A stretch of DNA of 29,032 bases from a virus, in the IMG/VR virus record IMGVR_UViG_3300042376_001885, positions 1 through 29,032 of that record; one strand, written 5' to 3'. This document shows, in pieces, positions 26,801-29,032 of this stretch. Position numbers and translations under genes: made by a program. The stretch's first letter is position 1. Each line of letters starts with the position of its first letter. Below the pieces are notes generated by a model. It saw nothing but the letters and a program-made list of their open reading frames with translations, searched no databases and was not told the DNA's origin.

Positions 26801-28763
26801 GAATTTCACCAAGGTCGTCGGCCGTGTACTTTGGTTTACGGCTCTTTATTATTTCACCATCTGCTGGTTTTGTTTTTTCACCTTCACCAGGAATACTGGC
26901 AACGTCTCTTCTTTGTGCGGAAGAAAGTTTTGGGTTGTTTATCGAGCCAGGACCATCTGGTGTTGGGTCTGGTTGTTCCCAACCAGGAATGTTGTCAAAG
27001 AGTGTTCCGTCTCTGTTTTTGTCTACTCTTGTTCGTGGGTCCAGGTCGCCCTCTGGCATGCCGAATCCACGGCCACCACGCCTTTTGCCACCAATGCTTG
27101 GTCTATCAATTGCTCTTGATGCAAGCGAACGGCCAATTCTGTAGCCGAGGGATTTACCCTCTATTTCATGATTTGGAAATTTTTTTTTTAAGTTGTAGAG
27201 AGCCGTATCGACTGCATCTATCAAATCTTCAGTAACTCCAGAGGTTATTACTATTCCCTCTTTGTCAACAAATGTTTCTGCTCTGTAGTAATCGAATACT
27301 GGGTCTAGTGCGGTCTTTACACTAAATGCAAAATCTGTTTCGACAGGAATGAGGTAGGACTTCTCGCCCATATCGTCCTCGTCGCCAAATTCGGCGAGAT
27401 TCTTGTACTTCTTTCTTCTCTTCTTTCGTTTGCCGACGGCATTTCGTAGCACACCGAGAACAAACTCCCCTGGATACTTGAGCTCAAGCGTTTCCATGAT
27501 TGCATCTTCTGCTTCTGAAGCGTGTTCCTCAAGTTCTTTTGAGCCACTGCTCAATACAACGCCATTCGGGATGACAGCAAATCTGCACTTGCCTTCTGGT
27601 TCTACAGGCATGTCAATTATCTTGCAGTTTGACCCGCCTTTATAAAACACGCAATTAGCGCACTTGACACCAATTCTGGCAACTGGATTTTCAGCAGGAG
27701 GGTAGTAGCCAGCCCAAACTCCATTTGAATCCTCGTTAAATTTTCCGTGGCGTGCAACGATTTTAAGAAGAGCATCACGCAGGTCTGCTTCTTCTTTGTC
27801 GAGGCTCATTTTTGGCGAAGCGTCATATTGGACTGAAGGGAGTGGAATCATCACAACTCCATTGTCGCCTGGCTTAACAGCGACAGGTATGGATGGCATT
27901 TGCTGTGGTCTGACAATTCTTTGTGGTTCATTTGGTGGAGTCGGTCTACCGCTAACAACTGGCATTGGAGCTGCCTGAGGATTCTGCGGAACAGAAATCA
28001 TCTCAGGTGTTCCGAACATGTATCTTCCATGATTTCTCATGAATCCACACTTGTACTTTTTCGCTCCGGACATTTCGTGTCTGGTGAAGACGACCTCATC
28101 GCCATCTATTGAATGAACTGAGACTTTGGCATTAAAAAGTCTTGACAGCTCCTTCTCCATCTCTTCGTACCCGTTGCGCTCATCTTGCTCCGGCATCACC
28201 ATGACAGGATTACCGTACGATGAGTCATCACCCTTGACCGAGATTGTTCCAGTTAACTGGTTTGCCCCATGCAGAACAGGGCTTACTTCATAAAGCTCAA
28301 CTTCGTAAAGAATGTTTGCTTGTGACTTCTGGTCGAATTGAGCTCTTAGCGTCTTGTACCCGATTGACCACTCTTGTTCTTCTCCAAAGAAGGCCACGTT
28401 TGCAAATGCTTCTTTGCCTTTTTCTGACTGAAGATTGAATTGAACTTTTGCAAAAAGACCGCCAATTCCGGCGATTTTCATCTTCATTGGAAGGCGTGGG
28501 TCCTGTGGGCCAACTTCGTAAATTTCAAGCACTTTGCCGATTGGGTCATTCCAGTTGTGGCCCCAAACAACTCTCGGTTTGCGGCGGAGAAGACTCTTTG
28601 TGAATGCCCCCGAGGCGCAAACGTCGCCAACAGAGTCTTTATTACCAATTCCCGCAACGAAACACTCGACAATGCCCTGCATCTCATCCAGGCCTACAGC
28701 ACCCTTAATCTGCTGGGAGCCTGATACCGATGTGGTCTTATACTCGAATGTTTCTTTTGACAT
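17895..28763 (-). CDS. Giant polyprotein 1: prohead protease, HTH, ArdC and SF1 helicase
   Basis: 3,622 residues in one intact frame from the ATG at 28763 (MSKETFEYK); a TTG four codons earlier lacks a ribosome site. Residues 1-175 are a prohead protease of the HK97 gp4/S78 type: VVWGHNWNDPIGKV (His69), EWSIGY (Ser133) and YEVELYEVSPVLHGAN (acid at 156/159). Next come a four-Cys cluster (C368, C371, C380, C393), an EF-hand-like loop (DKNRDGTLFD, 581-590) and a Lys/Ala/Pro tail (657-679). Then come a HTH segment (938-970), ArdC with HEATH (1578-1582), an SF1 helicase with Walker A (1814-1822) and DEAQD (2146-2150), and a 550-residue C-terminal part of unknown function. Twelve L-[SA]-S-G peptides separate the parts (404, 696, 885, 984, 1146, 1359, 1383, 1705, 1751, 2995, 3049, 3069). 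Most phage prohead proteases are a few hundred residues long. I infer a self-processing cargo precursor. Confidence 0.93.
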   Translation of the reverse strand: MSKETFEYKTTSVSGSQQIKGAVGLDEMQGIVECFVAGIGNKDSVGDVCASGAFTKSLLRRKPRVVWGHNWNDPIGKVLEIYEVGPQDPRLPMKMKIAGIGGLFAKVQFNLQSEKGKEAFANVAFFGEEQEWSIGYKTLRAQFDQKSQANILYEVELYEVSPVLHGANQLTGTISVKGDDSSYGNPVMVMPEQDERNGYEEMEKELSRLFNAKVSVHSIDGDEVVFTRHEMSGAKKYKCGFMRNHGRYMFGTPEMISVPQNPQAAPMPVVSGRPTPPNEPQRIVRPQQMPSIPVAVKPGDNGVVMIPLPSVQYDASPKMSLDKEEADLRDALLKIVARHGKFNEDSNGVWAGYYPPAENPVARIGVKCANCVFYKGGSNCKIIDMPVEPEGKCRFAVIPNGVVLSSGSKELEEHASEAEDAIMETLELKYPGEFVLGVLRNAVGKRKKRRKKYKNLAEFGDEDDMGEKSYLIPVETDFAFSVKTALDPVFDYYRAETFVDKEGIVITSGVTEDLIDAVDTALYNLKKKFPNHEIEGKSLGYRIGRSLASRAIDRPSIGGKRRGGRGFGMPEGDLDPRTRVDKNRDGTLFDNIPGWEQPDPTPDGPGSINNPKLSSAQRRDVASIPGEGEKTKPADGEIIKSRKPKYTADDLGEILGEKKKPAKKAVAKKAPVKKEKVKRGELDFAKGPKKDKTPSLSSGESDKRLTRHSGDPKFESLVSPEELEKRKKFEEVIKDWKDSGYGWTDVPRYKPDAYRSPDYLRGREMGVNQARVMWLGDKTNPRPAKFEDKNTSSVAYRDWYSGMVMRAGTFLDASRGDDNEFYNGMEDAIHEFMYNNRPDATGFRGIGPDGKDGLSDWMRQYGFDSLSPTPLRKKKEGKKRSSLSLSSGADDDTRPNFDEENYESDTNVDFYDTILDMMGPEDDRPKVSSRKKQMSDEEIYRKRTTTGASLQDVAEELGLTRMEVRKREQRHMRKMRKDKEGVSLSSGAKNEWATSRGYEPDRFDLREATNQIGRGNIMAISGGRVERRGNEMVLPSTKDQQVVIGYNSVPDLYYVRAEQKINTGKDKGKNRILAQWDEVYADELGELAYQASLKPANLNNENKEYWKLGKGNQFADRIVDRRNGKLVDRDSENLPSAPSKDETPSLSSGGRGRDYYNYDIETSDDGNNLLDQIHDALEENPLIKDDITADMADMLGGDGIVEANGFDTQKAFNLVTGSDDEFQDYMDIVDDAMDALENGSLAKHKATVRDANVRLDSAKPGSNEAGKLEALRDRSYEWIGDINKYSRVSTIKDKKNIEASDVATRMISKEQDALWNARSAITEKYIEDIASARKESKRRVPIEKIDSDRNTVPDYDLALSSGSVMKDAPLSKTLASKKDGITLSSGELQATYNEIGKSILEALIEMDKNPNQTYWDVPWRTPTLYARNPTRKNRIYQGMNQILLAHTHRKNNYRGNFWAGESQWAKFGGKPKKGEEPVSILVPIEGTIPRKYKLEKVLNLDQMEGLPEAYVTKLLDVGKERLDPALKVKDAESVIDELKPVIKFGGDEAFFSPSGDYIQMPPYEMFKSPEQYYGTLFHEATHWTGGSARINRQTIKDYAKNKKIRAAEELIAEMGSSFLLAAIGISPQVRTDHVVYIKGWISNLKEDPGAFIKALQQAQSAADYILDRSPTLRRLSGVPEEQRKAKPPKTIIKPAKEIAEEGVSLSSGRLPEPWQLRDDVRYFGDESQYGSGVISRDSKGRVRDAAGGLSLSSGASRVKNLKTGEEVPALLEDDESYAEKFLGEKDFEPTQQQKAAIDTAMHMVDKKKGSLVIGAGAGSGKTSTMKQIAKVLNKIIPDGKIYYTVFNAGNAKDGNKTMPRNTGVATTNRIAYWSLLLGGDTGIYGQGTTKKMQLSATKKFSKRLPGSQADKVINATMFDGSEKQFIGREPGWSDLGYIAPDSIEGVQNILLQLDAEKKLPSTVSIDDESSKQLHRALKHYAITDMDSPTAFHFGPTVSEYAAALLADPNFEFDESAVDKDMVETLNLIWGKLIDPKSNVVPTRDFQIKMWALTKPDLRTDPGLIGHRPEVDKVERVSVGTDLDIDSGKLAIGKTVTGIVDKQEVTGVILSLQKSTRRSADGTYKVTAKLSVSNSDNDRPFDIFMFDEAQDMNDVMAKVLTDNALNMPIIMVGDSRQAIYAFRGSIDGLSKQDATYRIPLTQSFRYGSNIQHLANIVLMRENLSDVEWHDLMVAQGVEPGFTPVYHHVKGSAQDVVRETLKITDDNGKRLPKKELNKKLSFIEKTLTLDNSAVSFSGLSSTEVDELLDELRAEHVNSAMGEIVENMTNPDAIINSTNRGVYEEAMGVIRRGIESHQMAYLELVVQLDGASKQNLPRIYREISERYRLNGKSVNLLDENLTDDERNTIIEELIEEHAPGGEDGMVPAIGIPADTHKKMMDFYTQLDWIENNKDTFGKDGRPPVSDKLQGIWDKVGGVDPSPEEIRRRLQRKVQDDAETGTLYRLAHPTKVDPAQHIGARGMLAYLKPDGQSYTTNGGEVKRYQALKPIREGLSIPAMEVTGDNVTVEKLLAHAKLPPKSVSRGRQSKMGHIIQPQSESIQQGEVFLKLQLDDDDNWTGAVMVGGVGAHGGKYEYRSWMNGILPGGGRGGPVGWGTIRTATNTQNVQPNYHGDIEKAVKKLKKKYPNATISFEMEQQQADGKSAQFPVNTDVDAPVTLDGKGNPNLDTPRIKFPAWIVKGRDDEETAQIVNALGDMVRESAKGGDTDVDVMTTHISKGREYANVQAGEDFSDPDTMVPILSEEQREKISKLPNGLKIIRALEINRRQEENKVYILLTRAMRRLDPGRAISKYYFSDTKEDGTPNTRTINSKAAIKNDVIVDGKKIYEDLQIPEGFRAPYETSPEQAEIDERERAAVEKKLDDSMVAFTKKMKERLDAEEAEAKRKAEERKKSGKKDGPIAEDEEEEEDSDEPDFSDSGVDPNISSLAFDSSGGPILSLSSGAKKKTNRANRRLPFNEQDRQNIADRNILRSKKVPKKKKPAPSADEFDDLALASGANTPEGRYARRLRAISLSSGSDDIGAGARNQRVSGKKFASNIAGPRDLAAIRIDGDPRRNDKAKRKLDYAMKFWRGVRERGIALDPQDTTAERKAIDIKNAINSVSKGMAARPKVKIGKVSSNQVKDEVNPDEWFVPVSKLRDAVRIPTEFSSYPVDPDNPNSRMIARWTQTRPLNNDELGKMLALSKSDIAKLSDDDAGITHDAVRFLLSEIGKQDGFDAWRLFAPTSEKEEGVSEMTPSEKFVENLGRANMRDRFIIETFGKDAFPYWVDKEENAVISQKEYASLGEVSETGKFRSTGIFSKKRGESEFASTAEEMLLEEAVFGGDDGPGDFVKQTIVNAASAPSDKTSREQFDIGQLLDSLGIEEGGNWHDELRKRLIEAFGTDDVGLSSREIARQWETGGVPTTYINEMIRTGVIPDAKSVWKKDEAGKKLDAELAASKHSVYEALYEFTQAKHSADKAKNTRRNRDYILGSTDFTVSHKGVAARKGATFSKKTGDERRFSQSELQDVVNRFNEIFGTNYKIDDIFSAEQLRNATKRLREDGKTLYGEDGPELGKRVVMKKDSNKK
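17898..19547 (-). other. Polyprotein 1 segment 12 (residues 3073-3622), C-terminal protein of unknown function
   Basis: 550 residues after the last motif. Mixed alpha/beta with DEWFVPVSKLRDAVRIP, WTQTRPLNNDELGKMLALS, HDAVRFLLSEIGKQDGFDAW, a possible HTH (VGLSSREIARQWETGGVPTT) and FNEIFGTNYKIDDIF near the end. Not recognised. The two LSS strings here lack Gly and are not sites. Confidence 0.5.
19548..19607 (-). other. Polyprotein 1 segment 11 (residues 3053-3072), 20-residue spacer peptide
   Basis: Bounded by LALASGAN and ISLSSGSD. The interior reads NTPEGRYARRLRAI: short, basic, with no room for a domain, so the two motifs are best explained as adjacent processing sites. Confidence 0.45.
19608..19769 (-). 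other. Polyprotein 1 segment 10 (residues 2999-3052), 54-residue basic peptide
   Basis: Bounded by LSLSSGAK and LALASGAN. Contains KKKTNRANRRLPF and LRSKKVPKKKKPAP: strongly basic, suited to contact with packaged DNA. Confidence 0.45.
19770..23501 (-). other. Polyprotein 1 segment 9 (residues 1755-2998), SF1 UvrD/Rep-type helicase
   Basis: 1,244 residues with a full SF1A motif set in order: Q-motif region FEPTQQQKAAID; Walker A GAGAGSGKT (1814-1822); Walker B DEAQD (2146-2150); motif III GDSRQAIYAFRG (2172-2183); motif IV LTQSFRYGSN; motif V THISKGRE (about 2770-2777); motif VI LLTRAMRRL (Arg2835). The gaps hold large insertions, about 320 residues between motifs I and II. The tail is a Lys/Glu-rich linker. 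It could protect, unwind or repair incoming DNA, or counter host nucleases. No nuclease domain seen. Confidence 0.8.
23502..23639 (-). other. Polyprotein 1 segment 8 (residues 1709-1754), 46-residue spacer peptide
   Basis: Bounded by VSLSSGRL and LSLSSGAS. Contains QLRDDVRYFGDESQYGSG and ISRDSKGRVRDAAGG: polar, Gly/Arg/Asp-rich, unlikely to fold alone. Confidence 0.45.
23640..24605 (-). other. Polyprotein 1 segment 7 (residues 1387-1708), ArdC-type antirestriction protein
   Basis: 322 residues, a typical length for ArdC, cleanly bounded by ITLSSGEL and VSLSSGRL. The N-terminal ssDNA-binding part has DVPWRTPTLYARNPTRKNRI then YQGMNQILL. The zincin part has YYGTLFHEATHWTGGSARIN (HEATH 1578-1582), RAAEELIAEMGSSFLLAAIG with the third-ligand Glu, and VYIKGWISNLKEDPGAFIKA. 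ArdC proteins protect incoming DNA from type I/II restriction. Delivery from the capsid would shield phage DNA at entry, as P1 DarA/DarB do. Confidence 0.8.
24606..24677 (-). other. Polyprotein 1 segment 6 (residues 1363-1386), 24-residue spacer peptide
   Basis: Bounded by LALSSGSV and ITLSSGEL only 24 residues apart. It contains SVMKDAPLSKTLASKKDG and is basic. It would be a small internal peptide comparable to those left by T4 prohead cleavage. Confidence 0.5.
24678..25316 (-). other. Polyprotein 1 segment 5 (residues 1150-1362), acidic helical product
   Basis: 213 residues between PSLSSGGR and LALSSGSV. Acidic and helical (NLLDQIHDALEENPLIKDD, then DYMDIVDDAMDALENGSL), turning basic near the end (ARKESKRRVPIEKI). 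Possibly a coiled-coil partner; not recognised. Confidence 0.45.
25317..25802 (-). other. Polyprotein 1 segment 4 (residues 988-1149), unknown
   Basis: 162 residues between VSLSSGAK and PSLSSGGR. It appears mixed alpha/beta (IGRGNIMAISGGRVERRG, then QQVVIGYNSVPDLYYVRAEQ, RILAQWDEVYADELGELAYQ). No catalytic motif seen. Confidence 0.45.
25803..26099 (-). other. Polyprotein 1 segment 3 (residues 889-987), small HTH protein
   Basis: 99 residues between LSLSSGAD and VSLSSGAK. An acidic first half leads to SDEEIYRKRTTTGASLQDVA then EELGLTRMEVRKREQRHMRK, a helix-turn-helix resembling sigma-70 region 4 (residues 935-975). If released it could bind host DNA or RNA polymerase. Confidence 0.5.
26100..26666 (-). 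other. Polyprotein 1 segment 2 (residues 700-888), unknown
   Basis: 189 residues between PSLSSGES and LSLSSGAD. Rich in Tyr, Trp, Asp and Arg (SGYGWTDVPRYKP, then YRDWYSGMVMRAGTFLD, GMEDAIHEFMYNNRP, LSDWMRQYGFDSL), with a basic end. It appears to be a compact soluble domain; no family recognised. Confidence 0.5.
26667..28763 (-). other. Polyprotein 1 segment 1 (residues 1-699), prohead protease with basic tail
   Basis: Cleaves head proteins during maturation. It holds the His69/Ser133/acid set of the serine-type prohead protease fold, then GVKCANCVFYKGGSNC and GKC (four Cys), which recurs in phage fusions of this protease. An internal motif VVLSSGSK at 404 could split it into protease (1-407) and a 292-residue piece with an EF-hand-like loop and a histone-H1-like Lys/Ala/Pro tail. 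A near match, PKLSSAQR at 613, is probably not a site. Confidence 0.75.
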
Positions 28764-28871
28764 TTTCCAAACCAACTTCTCTCGGTTGCTAGTCGATAAT
28801 AAACGAGAAAACAGCTACAGAATGCAAGTATTTGCTTAAATCAAATCTTTTACAGAAATTGTTTAGTGAAA
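28764..28871 (-). other. Leader of giant ORF 1
   Basis: A 108-nt AT-rich gap. The minus strand has TTGCAT followed 18-20 nt later by TTTATTATC, a weak promoter-like pair, and AGAGAAG about 12 nt before the ATG as a poor ribosome site. No terminator-quality hairpin is seen. Confidence 0.3.
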
Positions 28872-29032
28872 CTAAGCAACCTGTCCGAATGTCCAGGCTC
28901 TTTTCGCTTCTGACTCAGATATCTCAAGCTGGTCTTTTGCAAGGATATTTGCGTACATCCCAACAAGCTCTTCTCTAAAAACCGAGAAACGCTGTTCTTC
29001 TCCCACATGCGAGAATGATTTCATCATCATTT
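28872..29032 (-). CDS. C-terminal end of an unidentified gene (portal position)
   Basis: Open from the right edge to a TAG at 28872-28874. The visible residues include KSFSHVGEEQRFSVFREELV, then ANILAKDQLEISESEAKRAW and TFGQVA. Three ATG codons sit at the very edge (29022-29030), so a 53-residue small gene is possible, but with no upstream sequence the more likely reading is the tail of a longer ORF. In most tailed phages the portal gene lies just before the prohead protease, so a portal C-terminus is expected here. The sequence itself is too short to show it. Helical and polar, no motif. Confidence 0.55.
   Translation of the reverse strand, partial: MMMKSFSHVGEEQRFSVFREELVGMYANILAKDQLEISESEAKRAWTFGQVA

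Noticed and set aside
26916-26927. PKLSSAQR at residue 613 of giant ORF 1 as another site
   Set aside because: Gly is replaced by Ala and the preceding residue is Lys; it does not lie at a clear domain boundary. Kept only as a possible degenerate copy.
7373-28763. LSSG copies as a dispersed DNA repeat or recombination site
   Set aside because: Synonymous codons vary widely among copies and flanking DNA is unrelated; the conservation is in the peptide.
17895-28763. Giant ORF as an assembly chimera of several genes
   Set aside because: The frame is open over 10.9 kb, linkers recur in style, and a second ORF shows the same architecture; a chimera would not create conserved motifs at each junction.
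28764-28775. Longer start (TTG at 28775) for giant ORF 1
   Set aside because: Only four extra residues and no ribosome site at proper distance; the ATG at 28763 fits better.
1-29032. tRNA genes, CRISPR arrays, insertion sequences
   Set aside because: No cloverleaf-like segments in the short gaps, no spaced direct repeats of CRISPR type, and no transposase or terminal inverted repeats were seen.

Overview
The window reads as the head (virion structural) module of a double-stranded DNA tailed phage (Caudoviricetes). Every supported gene lies on the minus strand, so transcription runs from right (29032) to left (1). The HK97-type major capsid protein and the S78/U35-like prohead protease are the anchors for this assignment. 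The host cannot be read from the sequence. Moderate-to-low GC by eye, plus DUF5872-like and DUF6321-like proteins of the sort seen in environmental actinophages, cyanophages and algal viruses, suggest an aquatic virus, possibly of Actinobacteria (low confidence).

Layout in transcription order: (1) the C-terminal end of an unidentified gene (28872-29032), where a portal would be expected; (2) a 3,622-residue ORF (17895-28763) with a prohead protease at its N-terminus, followed by a HTH segment, an ArdC-type antirestriction domain and a complete SF1 helicase; (3) a very acidic, cysteine-bearing protein with two PepSY-like repeats (16105-17754); (4) a 2,903-residue ORF (7373-16084) with a zincin, two ParB-like domains, a RelA/SpoT-like domain, a GNAT-like segment and a 46-residue tandem repeat; (5) five tightly packed genes with overlaps or 1-nt gaps (2272-7376); (6) the major capsid protein (724-2118) with its own leader, followed by an intrinsic terminator; (7) a DUF6321-like gene running off the left edge.

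The most striking feature is a short peptide, L-[SA]-S-G, usually inside a longer S/A-L-S-S-G-A context. It occurs 18 times in the two giant ORFs (12 and 6 copies), between recognisable domains, and was not found in any of the other proteins of the window. Its codons vary from copy to copy, so the conservation is at protein level. I infer that both ORFs are polyproteins and that these are processing sites, most simply for the prohead protease at the head of the first one. Maturation would cut about 6,500 residues into roughly 19 products: enzymes (ArdC, helicase, zincin, ParB-like/RelA-like proteins), small basic proteins and spacer peptides of 20-54 residues. Packaged in the head, they could be ejected with the DNA to counter host restriction and reprogram the cell. 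This resembles the published polyvalent-protein concept and the T4 and P1 internal proteins, but the linker code and the cis-encoded protease look distinctive. Cleavage, packaging and ejection are inferences.

No tRNA, rRNA, CRISPR array, insertion sequence or plus-strand gene could be supported. There is no gene-free stretch longer than about 160 bases.
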